Source: CAYRGS01 sp964423875 (GTDB taxonomy: Bacteria > UBA8248 > JACPRG01 > G963555815). From it: a DNA stretch of 64,000 bases. The translations under genes and the position numbers were made by a program. Location: positions 1 through 64,000 of the forward strand of contig CAYRGS010000007.1 of NCBI GenBank assembly GCA_964423875.1, written 5' to 3'. Shown here piece after piece: positions 17,105-26,555 of this stretch (positions are counted from its first letter, which is position 1; each line of letters starts with the position of its first letter). Under the pieces are notes generated by a model. That model saw only the letters and a list, made by a program, of their open reading frames with translations. It was not told where the DNA came from and ran no database searches.

Positions 17105-17132
17105 TTGACGGGTTCGCGGCCATTCGTTAGAT
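17105..17132 (+). promoter_or_regulatory. Candidate internal promoter before subunit D
   Basis: TTGACG (17105-17110), 16-base spacer, TTAGAT (17127-17132). It would drive subunit D and could read into the F-type cluster, which begins 66 bases after D. Confidence 0.35.
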
Positions 17133-17232
17133 TGTTTCCGCTTTGCCCGGGGAAGGGATGTCCCGGCGGACCGCGGCCGGTATTCGCGGACAAGCGGAAA
17201 AAAGTGGTCGCGCCCGGATGACCGGGCAGCCG

Positions 17233-17871
17233 ATGATCCTGAACGTTAGCCCAAACCGGATGGAGCTCCTGGGGTTGCGGCGTCGCCTCGCCATGGCGCG
17301 GCGGGGGCATAAGCTCCTCAAGGACAAGCTGGACGCCCTCATCCGGGAGTTCATCTCCGTTGTCCGCCAAGTGCAGGAACTGAGGCGGGGCGTTGAGGCC
17401 CGTTTGGCACCCGCCTACGCTCAGGCCCGGCGGGCGTTCGGAAGCATGCCGTCCGAGGCCCTGGATGCCGCCCTAGGCGTCCCGGCGTCGGTGTTGGAAG
17501 TCCGGATCGAGGAAGTGAACCTCATGAGCGTCCGGACGGCGAAGCTGCGGGCCGAGCGGCGGGGGGATCTCTTCCCGTACGGGTTCGAAGGAACGGCGGC
17601 CGATCTCGACGCGGCCGTTCTGCGGTTCGATGACCTGTTGCCGGACCTGATCCGGCTGGCCGAACTGGAAAAGACGGTCGAGCGGCTGGCCGACGAGATT
17701 GAGAAGACCAGACGGCGCGTCAACGCCCTCGAGCACGTGCTCATTCCGGACTTGGAGGACACGATCCGGTTTATTACGTTGAAGCTGGACGAAATGGCGC
17801 GCTCGACGGTCTCCGCCCTGATGAGGATCAAAGAACTCCTCAAGGCCGACGCCGGACGCGCAGGCGTTTAG
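17233..17871 (+). CDS. V/A-type ATP synthase subunit D (central axle)
   Basis: Central rotor shaft, 212 residues from ATG 17233. It opens with the canonical NVSPNRMELLGLRRRLAMAR followed by GHKLLKDKLDALI. The C terminus is a long helix (EIEKTRRRVNALEHVLIPDLEDTIRFI) that forms the coiled coil inside the A3B3 head. In-frame starts at 17218 and further upstream exist, but conservation begins at 17233. Last V-ATPase gene; the F-type cluster starts 66 bases later on the same strand. Confidence 0.95.
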   Translation: MILNVSPNRMELLGLRRRLAMARRGHKLLKDKLDALIREFISVVRQVQELRRGVEARLAPAYAQARRAFGSMPSEALDAALGVPASVLEVRIEEVNLMSVRTAKLRAERRGDLFPYGFEGTAADLDAAVLRFDDLLPDLIRLAELEKTVERLADEIEKTRRRVNALEHVLIPDLEDTIRFITLKLDEMARSTVSALMRIKELLKADAGRAGV

Positions 17872-17937
17872 AGACCGGCGCCGCGATAACGCGGCCCGGG
17901 GAATTTTTCCCGGTCGTCCCGGGGCGAGGGTGCGCAA

Positions 17938-18369
17938 TTGATTATCCCGGATGGTTCATTCCTGATTCAGTGGCTGAACTTCCTTCTTCTGATGTATCTG
18001 CTGAACCGTTTTCTGTTTCGTCCGATCCTCAACCGGATGGACGAGCGGAATAAGACGATCCAGGGGAACCTGGATGATGCCGCGGCCGACCGCGCCGAAG
18101 CCGAGAAACGCATGGCCGATTATGAAGAGGCCATCGCTGCCGCCCGGCGTCAGGGTATGGAGCAGGTCCTCGAGATGGAAAGGGAGGTCGCCGCCGAGGC
18201 CCGCCGGGTCATGGATGAAAAGCGGGTCGAGGCCGAGCGTATGACCGAGGAGGCCCGGGCGAGTATCGAAGGCCAGAGCCGGGAGGCCGAAAAGGCGCTC
18301 GAGGGCCGGGTCCGGGATCTGGCCGGTGTCATCGGCCGCCGCCTCGCCGGGAGGGAGATCAATGTCTGA
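17938..18369 (+). CDS. atpF: F-type ATP synthase subunit b (first copy)
   Basis: Peripheral-stalk subunit of F1Fo. 143 residues: a single N-terminal membrane helix (FLIQWLNFLLLMYLLNRFLF) and then a long charged helix to the C terminus. Start is TTG at 17938, just before IIPDGSFLIQ; no ATG is available upstream. First gene of the F-type cluster and one of two b-type genes in tandem, the arrangement of bacteria with heterodimeric b/b' stalks. Overlaps the next gene by 8 bases. Confidence 0.88.
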   Translation: MIIPDGSFLIQWLNFLLLMYLLNRFLFRPILNRMDERNKTIQGNLDDAAADRAEAEKRMADYEEAIAAARRQGMEQVLEMEREVAAEARRVMDEKRVEAERMTEEARASIEGQSREAEKALEGRVRDLAGVIGRRLAGREINV

Positions 18370-18955
18370 TCACTCATCCCATCGTCTCGCTTTCCGGGCG
18401 GGTCTGACGGCCGCGCTGACGGTGATTTTTTCGCCCGCCCTAGGCCTCGCCGCGGCGACAGAGTTCCATAACGTCTGGGATTCCTGGTTCGAGTTCTCGC
18501 GCGTCCTGAACTTCCTGATCGTCTTGTTCGGTCTGTACTTTATCCTCCGGAAGCCGATTCGGAAGGCGATGGACGGTCGCCGGGAGGGGATTGTCAAGGC
18601 GATGGAGGAGGCCAAGGAGGCGCGCGCGGAGGCCGGGCGTCTCCGCGAGGAATATGAGAAGCGGACCGCCGATCTCGACGAGGAGCTGGCGAAGATGCGG
18701 GTCCAGGCCGAGGCGGACCGGGAGGCCCTCAAGGCCCGGCTCCTGAAAGAGGGCGCCGAATCGGCCGAGCGCATCCTGGAGCACGCCCGGTTCACCATCG
18801 AGCAGGAGACCAAGAAAGCGGAGCAGTTGATTCGCGCCCGGGCGGCGGAGCTTGCCCTCGATTTGGCGGAAAAGGCGCTCGAGCGGGAGCTCGGTCCTGA
18901 GGATCAGCGGCGCTTCATCAAAGATTACATCGCCAAGGTGGGAGAGATGAATTGA
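18362..18955 (+). CDS. atpF: F-type ATP synthase subunit b (second copy, with leader)
   Basis: 197 residues. The N terminus has a signal-like segment (FRAGLTAALTVIFSPALGLAAA) followed by a membrane helix (VLNFLIVLFGLYFIL), then a long charged helix. ATG at 18362 overlaps the stop of the first b gene; the open frame further upstream lies inside that gene. The stop overlaps the TTG of the delta gene. Tandem b genes ahead of delta-alpha-gamma-beta-epsilon match other ATP synthase operons, but here the usual a and c genes do not precede them. Confidence 0.88.
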   Translation: MSDHSSHRLAFRAGLTAALTVIFSPALGLAAATEFHNVWDSWFEFSRVLNFLIVLFGLYFILRKPIRKAMDGRREGIVKAMEEAKEARAEAGRLREEYEKRTADLDEELAKMRVQAEADREALKARLLKEGAESAERILEHARFTIEQETKKAEQLIRARAAELALDLAEKALERELGPEDQRRFIKDYIAKVGEMN

Positions 18956-19497
18956 CCGGGGGGAGTGTGGCCCGACGCTACGCCAAGGCGCTCATCGAGC
19001 TGGCGGCCAAAGAAGGCCGCGTGGACGCCGTGGGGGAGGAGATCGACGAGACGGCCGGCCTGTTCGAATCGAGGGCGGACCTGCGAAACCTCATGTTCAG
19101 TCCGGGGATCGTCAAGGATGTCAAGCGGGGCATCCTGAGGGAGCTTCTCGAGCGGGCCTCGGCCAGCGACCTGTCCGGGCGATTCCTGCAATTGTTGCTG
19201 GAGAAGGATCGCCTTCGTTATATCGCCCCCATCTCGGCGATGTACCGCGAGCTTGCCGACGAGTTGAACAACCGTATTCGTGCGCAGGTCCGCTCCGCCT
19301 TCGCCCTTTCGGACGAAGAAGAAACCGCCCTCCGGAACCAGCTTTCCGCCGCGACGGGAAAAGAGGTGGTCCTGGAGATCGAAACGGACACCACGCTCCT
19401 GGGCGGGCTCAAGGCCCGGGTCGGGAGCGCCACTTGGGACGGCAGCGTCAGGAACCATTTGGAGTCGCTGCGGGAGAGGCTCGCGGGTCGGTCTTAA
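18952..19497 (+). CDS. atpH: F-type ATP synthase subunit delta
   Basis: 181 residues linking the peripheral stalk to the F1 head. Family features: ARRYAKALIELAAKEGRVD at the N terminus, LLLEKDRLRYIAPI in the middle, and DTTLLGGLKARVGSATWDGS near the C terminus. TTG start at 18952 inside the preceding stop (ATGAATTGA), so translation is coupled. Confidence 0.95.
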   Translation: MTGGSVARRYAKALIELAAKEGRVDAVGEEIDETAGLFESRADLRNLMFSPGIVKDVKRGILRELLERASASDLSGRFLQLLLEKDRLRYIAPISAMYRELADELNNRIRAQVRSAFALSDEEETALRNQLSAATGKEVVLEIETDTTLLGGLKARVGSATWDGSVRNHLESLRERLAGRS

Positions 19498-19555
19498 CCC
19501 GTGTAGAGAGAGCGGGACGTCTTCTCGGGAGAGGCCTTCGCCAAAGAGGTTGCTC

Positions 19556-21082
<1,527 letters not shown>

Positions 21083-21097
21083 CGGGAAGCGGAACCC

Positions 21098-21994
21098 ATG
21101 GCCAGCATCCAGCAGATCAAGCGACGCATCACCAGCGTCAAGAGCACCGAGCAGATCACCCGCGCCATGAAGATGGTCGCCGCGGCGAAGCTGCGCCGCG
21201 CGCAGGAGCGGATCCTGGCGGCCCGGCCCTTTGCGGACAAACTCGCCCAGATGATCCAGAGCCTGGCCCGGCGCGCGGAGCACCTGTCCCATCCCCTCAT
21301 GGACGTGCGGCCCGTCGAGCGGCGGCTCCTGGTTGCCATCACGTCCGACAAAGGGTTGTGCGGGAGCTACAACACCAACATCGTCCGGGTGGTGGCCGAA
21401 GGGATGTCGAGCCAGGCGGAGGCGCAAGACGACGCCCCCGAGGTGTCCCTCGTCTCCATCGGGAAAAAGGGAAGGGACGTTGCCCAGCACCGGGGTTATC
21501 CGATCCAGAAGGAGTTCATCGACAACTTCGGCCGGATGGACTACGACCTCGCCAGGTCGCTGGGCGATTACTTCATTGCGGAGTTCACCGAAGGCCGCGC
21601 CGACGAAGTGGTCTTGGTCTACAACCGCTTCATCTCCACGCTTTCCCAGCGGGTGACGGTTGAGACGCTCCTGCCGATCTTGCCGCTGAAGGCGGAAGGC
21701 GTCGAGGCGGAAGCCGAGGCCGCGGGCGTCGAGACGGATTTTATCTACGAGCCTTCGCCCGAAGCGGTTCTGGAAAAACTCATCGACCGGCACCTGTACA
21801 CGCACATGCACCGGGTGATCCTGGATGCCGACGCCAGCGAGCACGGCGCGCGGATGACCGCCATGGAGAACGCCTCCAGGAACGCAAAGGACATGATCGG
21901 CAGCCTGACCCTTCTCTACAACCGGACGCGCCAGGCCAAGATCACGACCGAACTCATCGAGGTCGTGAGCGGCGCCGAGGCCCTGGCGGGGTGA
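21098..21994 (+). CDS. atpG: F-type ATP synthase subunit gamma
   Basis: Central shaft of F1, 298 residues. N-terminal helix ASIQQIKRRITSVKSTEQIT and KMVAAAKLRRAQE; internal TSDKGLCGSYNTNIVR; C-terminal helix AMENASRNAKDMIGSLTLLYNRTRQAKITTELIEVV that enters the alpha-beta head. 15 bases after atpA. The next gene is not atpD, as usual, but a HicB-type antitoxin beginning 4 bases after the atpG stop. Confidence 0.97.
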   Translation: MASIQQIKRRITSVKSTEQITRAMKMVAAAKLRRAQERILAARPFADKLAQMIQSLARRAEHLSHPLMDVRPVERRLLVAITSDKGLCGSYNTNIVRVVAEGMSSQAEAQDDAPEVSLVSIGKKGRDVAQHRGYPIQKEFIDNFGRMDYDLARSLGDYFIAEFTEGRADEVVLVYNRFISTLSQRVTVETLLPILPLKAEGVEAEAEAAGVETDFIYEPSPEAVLEKLIDRHLYTHMHRVILDADASEHGARMTAMENASRNAKDMIGSLTLLYNRTRQAKITTELIEVVSGAEALAG

Positions 21995-21998
21995 GACA

Positions 21999-22304
21999 AT
22001 GACTCATCGGGCCGCTAAAATCAGTGGACGGCGCGAGAGAACGCGGTCGAAACCAGCGGTGAAGGCCAAGCGGCGGACCTACACCGTCGGACTGGAAACC
22101 GAGCGGGATCCGGAATTCAAGGGTTATTATAATGTCCGCGTTCCTGCGCTTCCGGGTTGCTTCACCTACGGAGCCACCAAGGCTGAAGCATTGCGAAACG
22201 CCAGGGAAACCATTGCCTGTAACTTGGAAATGTTGACCAAGGAAGGACAGGAAGCCCCTGAAGATCTGAAACCCACGGTTCAGACCATCCGGTTCGCTGT
22301 GTGA
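21999..22304 (+). CDS. hicB: HicB-family antitoxin
   Basis: 101 residues. The partial RNase-H-like HicB fold is recognisable from YTVGLETERDPEFKGYYNVRVPALPGCFTYGATKAEALRNARETI, which matches the usual HicB core of a Y-x-V-P-x-LPGC-x-(S/T)-x-G-x-T-x-x-E-A-x-x-N pattern. It has a basic N-terminal extension (KISGRRERTRSKPAVKAKRR) and no obvious C-terminal DNA-binding domain. It would neutralise the HicA ribonuclease encoded next to it. It sits between atpG and atpD, in the same direction, and the DNA is lower in G+C than the ATP synthase genes, which suggests acquisition. Confidence 0.85.
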   Translation: MTHRAAKISGRRERTRSKPAVKAKRRTYTVGLETERDPEFKGYYNVRVPALPGCFTYGATKAEALRNARETIACNLEMLTKEGQEAPEDLKPTVQTIRFAV

Positions 22305-22513
22305 GCCCTCGACTCCCCCGCCTAATGGCGAAGGAAGTGGAACGGGTTCTTTTGAAAGCGGGATTCAAGTGAACCCATGGGCGGCGAAGCCATCAAATCT
22401 ATCGAAAAGAGGATCGGGTTGTTACGGTGGCATTTCATGGAAAACAGACCATTCCAGTCGGCACTTTGCTCTCAATCTTGAAACAAGCGGGAATCGATCG
22501 GGAGGAGATTTGA
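22301..22513 (+). pseudogene. hicA: HicA-family mRNA interferase, disrupted by in-frame TGA
   Basis: GTG at 22301 overlaps the hicB stop. The reading frame gives SPRLPRLMAKEVERVLLKAGF, then a TGA at 22370-22372 (codon 24), then THGRRSHQIYRKEDRVVTVAF and IPVGTLLSILKQAGIDREEI to TGA at 22513. This is a complete 70-codon HicA apart from the stop. The catalytic histidine is present (SH, codons 30-31). In intact HicA proteins codon 24 is commonly arginine, so CGA to TGA by one transition is the simplest cause. The toxin is presumably inactive while hicB stays intact. A sequencing error at one base is the alternative. Confidence 0.8.
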
Positions 22514-22633
22514 CTTGGCGGCTGGAGAATTCAGGTCAGGCGAATGACGTGATTATAAATCTATCATCATTACGGCCATAGGAAGGGTCGTAGATACCGA
22601 GTTCGGTTCTCGAGCAGACGAAGAGGCGAAACG
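22514..22633. other. hicA-atpD spacer
   Basis: 120 bases, AT-richer than the flanks, with no gene or convincing promoter. It looks like the right-hand remnant of the inserted hicBA segment. Confidence 0.3.
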
Positions 22634-24290
22634 ATGGCTCAAGGAAAAATCACACAGATCATCGGCCCCGTTGTGGACGTGGAGTTTCCGCCGGGCCGGC
22701 TTCCGGCAATCCGAAACGCCTTGAAGATCCTCCGGCCCGGTGGGGGCAACGGCGACAGCGGCGGCGAGATCATTGTCGAAGTGGCCCAGCACTTGGGGGA
22801 GAACTCCGTCCGCGCGGTGAGCATGGCGCCCACCGAAGGGCTCGTGCGGGGGGCCTTGGTCGAGGACACCGGCCAGCCCATCAGCGTTCCGGTCGGCCGG
22901 GAAGTCTTGGGGCGCATCCTGAACGTCATCGGCGAGCCGGTGGACGGCGGGCCGGCCATCGAGGTCAAGGAGCGGTATCCCATCCACCGCCCGGCCCCAA
23001 CCCTCGAGGACCAGAGCACCGAGTCCGAGATGTTCGAGACCGGCATCAAGGTCATCGACCTTCTCGAGCCTTACACCAAGGGCGGCAAGACGGGGCTGTT
23101 CGGAGGGGCGGGCGTCGGCAAGACGGTCATCATCATGGAGCTCATCCGGAACATCGCGTCGGAGCACGAGGGAATCGCCGTCTTCGCCGGCGTGGGCGAG
23201 CGGACCCGCGAGGGGAACGACCTGTACCTGGAGATGAAGGAATCCGGCGTCCTCGAGCGGACGGCCCTGATTTACGGCCAGATGACCGAGCCCCCCGGGG
23301 CGCGCCTGCGGGTGGGGCTGACGGGCCTGACCGTGGCGGAATATTTCCGGGATGCCGAGGGGATGGACACGTTGCTCTTTATCGACAACATCTTCCGCTT
23401 CACCCAGGCGGGGTCCGAGGTGTCGGCCCTGCTCGGCCGCATGCCCTCCGCCGTCGGTTATCAGCCGACGCTGGCCACCGAGATGGGCGCCCTGCAGGAG
23501 CGTATCACGACGACGAGGAGTGGCTCCATCACTTCAGTGCAAGCCATCTATGTGCCGGCCGACGACTACACGGACCCCGGCGTGGTCGCCGCCTTCGCCC
23601 ACCTCGACGGACGGATCGTCCTCGAACGTGCTCTCGCCGACCAGATGCTGTATCCGGCGGTGGACCCGCTGACTTCCAGTTCGCGGATTCTGGACCCCCG
23701 CGTCGTCGGCGAGGAGCACTACGACGTAGCCCAGCGCGTGCAGGAGATTCTGCAGCGATACCAGGATCTGCGCGAGATCATCGCCATTCTTGGCATCGAC
23801 GAGCTGTCCGACCAAGANNNNNNNNNNGACCACCTTCTCGCACCTCGACGCGACCACCAATCTCTCCCGGCAGATCGCCGAGCTGGGGATCTATCCCGCC
23901 GTGGACCCGCTGGACTCCACTTCGCGGATCCTCGACCCGAGGATCATCGGGGAAGAGCACTACGGGGTGGCCCGCAGCGTCCAGTTGGTGCTTCAGCGCT
24001 ACAAAGACCTTCAGGACATCATCGCGATCCTCGGCATGGACGAGCTTTCCGAGGAAGACAAGATCATCGTCGCCCGGGCGCGGAAGATTCAGCGGTTCTT
24101 CTCCCAGCCCTTCCACGTCGCCGAGGCCTTTACGGGAACGCCGGGCAAATACGTCTCCGTCAAGGAGACCATCGCGGGCTTCAAGGATCTGGTGGAAGGA
24201 AATCTCGATCACCTTCCCGAGCAGGCGTTCTACATGGTCGGCAACCTCGATGACGCGGTGGAGAAGGCGGAGAAGCTGAGGACCGGCTGA
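22634..24290 (+). CDS. atpD: F-type ATP synthase subunit beta, chimeric across an assembly gap
   Basis: Catalytic subunit of F1. 22634-23817 encodes the N-terminal barrel (GKITQIIGPVVDVEFPPG), the P-loop GGAGVGKT at residues 157-164, GERTREGNDLY and most of the C-terminal domain up to GIDELSDQ. After the gap 23818-23827, 23828-24290 starts again at TTFSHLDATTNLSRQ, repeats about 75 residues of the same domain in a clearly different version (GMDELSEED) and continues to a normal C terminus. The two versions differ in many residues, for example LTSSSRILDPRVV and LDSTSRILDPRII. The most likely reading is two different atpD sequences joined by scaffolding, not a real duplication in one protein. 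Confidence 0.85.
23818..23827. other. Assembly gap inside atpD
   Basis: Ten Ns. Flanking sequences are homologous but not identical over about 225 bases (roughly 23590-23817 and 23828-24060), so the contigs could not be merged. Confidence 0.95.
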
Positions 24291-24336
24291 TCGCCCGAAA
24301 AGGTCCTCCTCACCGGCCGGTGGGGGGAGGGGCCGA

Positions 24337-24774
24337 ATGGAGATGAACGTGGCGGAATTGCCCGAAAAGATTCACCTGGAGATCGTCACCCCCGAGCGCG
24401 TCGTCGTCAGCGAGGACGTGGACAGCGTGAACGCGCCCGGCGCGCTGGGCGAGTTCGGCGTCCTTCCGGGCCACACCGCCATGCTCACGACGCTGACCAT
24501 CGGACGGGTGTCCTACCGGGCCGACGGCCGGACGACCGATTTGGCCATCGCCTGGGGATACGCCGAGGTCGGGCCGGAGGAGGTCACCATCCTGGCCGAG
24601 ACGGCGGAGAAAATGGAGGAGATCGACGTCGCCCGCGCCGAGTCCGCCCGGCAAAGGGCGCTCGAGCAGATGTCGCGGGGTGAAGACGTCGACGCGGACC
24701 GCGCCATGGAGGCGTTCAAGCGGGCCACCCTCCGGCTCCAGGTCGGGGGTGAGAAAGAGTCCCCGAGTCACTAA
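24337..24774 (+). CDS. atpC: F-type ATP synthase subunit epsilon
   Basis: 145 residues: N-terminal beta-sandwich (IHLEIVTPERVVVSEDVDSV, GALGEFGVLPGHTAML) and a C-terminal two-helix domain (VARAESARQRALEQM) that can inhibit F1. Start ATG 24337 with GGGGGGAGGGGCC upstream. It is the last ATP synthase gene of the cluster. Subunits a and c are not encoded anywhere in the window. Confidence 0.95.
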   Translation: MEMNVAELPEKIHLEIVTPERVVVSEDVDSVNAPGALGEFGVLPGHTAMLTTLTIGRVSYRADGRTTDLAIAWGYAEVGPEEVTILAETAEKMEEIDVARAESARQRALEQMSRGEDVDADRAMEAFKRATLRLQVGGEKESPSH

Positions 24775-24842
24775 AGGAATTGTGCCGAATCGGGACACCT
24801 CCCCACAGCAGCGATTGCGCCCCCCGCCATCGAGCCCCCCTC

Positions 24843-25670
24843 GTGAGTCTCTGCCCGCAGGTTGTCTCATCCTTGCCTCTTTATCTCGACCCCGGTCCCC
24901 GTGGCGGCCGGTACACGCTGGATTCTTTTCTCCTTGCGGACTTCGCCTCCGCCTCCTTGAGATCCATTCGATCCGCGAATCCCGCCGCCCCGCTCATCGC
25001 GGATCTGTGCGCGGGGACCGGCGTCGTCGGTATCCTCATGGCTGCCCGGCGGCCGGCGCTCCGGGTGGTGGGGATCGACCTCCAGGACCGTCCGCTCCGC
25101 CTTGCCGTCGCGAATGCCCGAAGGAGCGGGCTGGCGCGCCGTGTGGGGTTTATCCGGTCGGACGTCCGGCGGGCGGACGCGTGGGCCCGGCCCGGGTCGT
25201 TTCACGCGGCCGTCATCAATCCCCCCTACCGCAAGGCCGGGACGGGCCGGCTGAGCCCCGACCCCGCCCGGGCCATGGCGAGGCACGAGCTGACGCTCCC
25301 CTTGGCCTCCTGGCTGGGGGCCGCCCGTCACCTGCTCTCGCCGGGAGGCCGGCTGTTTTTCACCCATCTGGCGGAGCGGGAGACCGAGGTCTTCGGCAGA
25401 TTGAAAGATGCGGGTTTCGCGTTGCAGCGATTCCGCCGCGTCCATCCTTCGCGCGGTGGACCCGCGTCCATCTTTCTGGCCGAGGCCTCCGCGCCGGGCC
25501 CCGAAGCCGCCCCGTCTCCCCGGGCGCTTCGCCCCCTCGTTGTTTGCGCGGCCTCCGGGTTGTACACTGAAGAGGTTCGCCGACTCTACGCGCGCTTCGG
25601 GATCGAGACCCGCCGAAGCCGGGCATCCAGCGGCCTTCGGGGCGCGCGCCGTGACATGGCTGGGAATTGA
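24843..25670 (+). CDS. TrmN6-like tRNA1(Val) adenine-N6 methyltransferase
   Basis: SAM-dependent N6-adenine methyltransferase. From GTG 24843 it is 275 residues. It shows YTLDSFLLADFA near the N terminus, SAM motif ADLCAGTGVVGI (from residue 53) and the N6-adenine catalytic motif NPPY at residues 126-129, followed by RKAGTG as in the TrmN6 (YfiC) family. The frame is open from TTG 24780, but those extra residues look non-coding. It follows atpC by 68 bases and precedes a nitrilase gene by 3 bases. The tRNA target is inferred from the family; other RNA or protein substrates are possible. Confidence 0.75.
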   Translation: MSLCPQVVSSLPLYLDPGPRGGRYTLDSFLLADFASASLRSIRSANPAAPLIADLCAGTGVVGILMAARRPALRVVGIDLQDRPLRLAVANARRSGLARRVGFIRSDVRRADAWARPGSFHAAVINPPYRKAGTGRLSPDPARAMARHELTLPLASWLGAARHLLSPGGRLFFTHLAERETEVFGRLKDAGFALQRFRRVHPSRGGPASIFLAEASAPGPEAAPSPRALRPLVVCAASGLYTEEVRRLYARFGIETRRSRASSGLRGARRDMAGN

Positions 25671-25673
25671 TTC

Positions 25674-26555
25674 ATGGAACTCAAACTGGGCGCCGCCCAG
25701 ATCAACCCGACGCTGGGCAACCTCGACCGCAACGTCGAAATTTTCCGCCAGAGCGTGAAAGACGCCGCCGAGCGGGGGATCGACCTTCTCGTCTTCCCCG
25801 AGCTGGGGCTGACTGGGTATTTTCTCAAGGATATGGTTCCAGCCGTTGCCCAACGGCTCGATTCCAAGCTGGTGAAGGAAATCCGCCGGGCCAGCCGGAA
25901 GCTCTCCATCGTCGTGGGGCTGGTGGAGGAATCGCCGGAGCACTTTTTCTATAACTCCGTCCTCTACGTGGAAAAGGGCGAGATCCTCCACGTCCACAGA
26001 AAGGTTTACCTGCCGACCTACGGGATCTTCGACGAGGAGCGGTATCTCTCACGGGGGAGCAAGGTCCGGGCTTTCGACACGCGGTTCGGCCGGGTGGCCA
26101 TGCTGGTGTGTGAAGACGCTTGGCACCCCTCAACGGTCTACCTCGCCTCCCAGGCGGGGTCCCAGATCCTCCTGCTCCCAGCCTCCAGTCCCGGAAGGGG
26201 CGTGCGGAAGGGCAAGAAGCTCGACATCAGCGATACGTGGGAGAGCATGATCCGCGTTTACGCGAGCCTCTTCATGCAGTTTTGCGTTTTCGTGAACCGG
26301 GTGGGGTATGAGGACGGGATCAATTTCTGGGGCGGCTCGGAAGTGGTGAGCCCCGCCGGGCGGCAGGTCGCCAAGGCCCCGTACTTCGACGAAGCGATCC
26401 TCGAGGCGGACCTGGACATGGCCGAGGTGCGGAGGGCGCGGGTCGCTTCCCCGCTGTTGGGCGACGAGGACCTGAATCTCACGATTCAGGAGCTTCTCCA
26501 TCTGCGCCGCACGCGAGAGAACGGCGGTTCGGAAGATGAAGATGCCGGCGAGTAA
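25674..26555 (+). CDS. Nitrilase-superfamily amidase, probable glutaminase partner of NadE
   Basis: Carbon-nitrogen hydrolase, 293 residues. The catalytic triad is visible: E43 in FPELGLTGY, K110 in HRKVYLPTYG and C146 in VCEDAWHP. It overlaps the next gene, nadE, by 20 bases. In many bacteria this domain is fused to NAD synthetase and supplies ammonia from glutamine; here the two halves are separate but coupled. The function as glutaminase is inferred from that overlap; a stand-alone amidase is the alternative. Confidence 0.88.
   Translation: MELKLGAAQINPTLGNLDRNVEIFRQSVKDAAERGIDLLVFPELGLTGYFLKDMVPAVAQRLDSKLVKEIRRASRKLSIVVGLVEESPEHFFYNSVLYVEKGEILHVHRKVYLPTYGIFDEERYLSRGSKVRAFDTRFGRVAMLVCEDAWHPSTVYLASQAGSQILLLPASSPGRGVRKGKKLDISDTWESMIRVYASLFMQFCVFVNRVGYEDGINFWGGSEVVSPAGRQVAKAPYFDEAILEADLDMAEVRRARVASPLLGDEDLNLTIQELLHLRRTRENGGSEDEDAGE

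Larger units (their letters stand above)
16988..17232. other. Spacer between V-ATPase B and D with candidate regulatory sites
   Basis: 245 bases. It contains the near-palindrome at 17074-17087 and a promoter-like pair at 17105-17132. Subunit D might be read from both the operon and this internal promoter. Confidence 0.4.

Noticed and set aside
23590..24060. Genuine internal duplication of the ATP synthase beta C-terminal domain
   Set aside because: The repeat sits exactly on an N gap and the two versions are allelic-like; scaffolding of two sequences explains it better.
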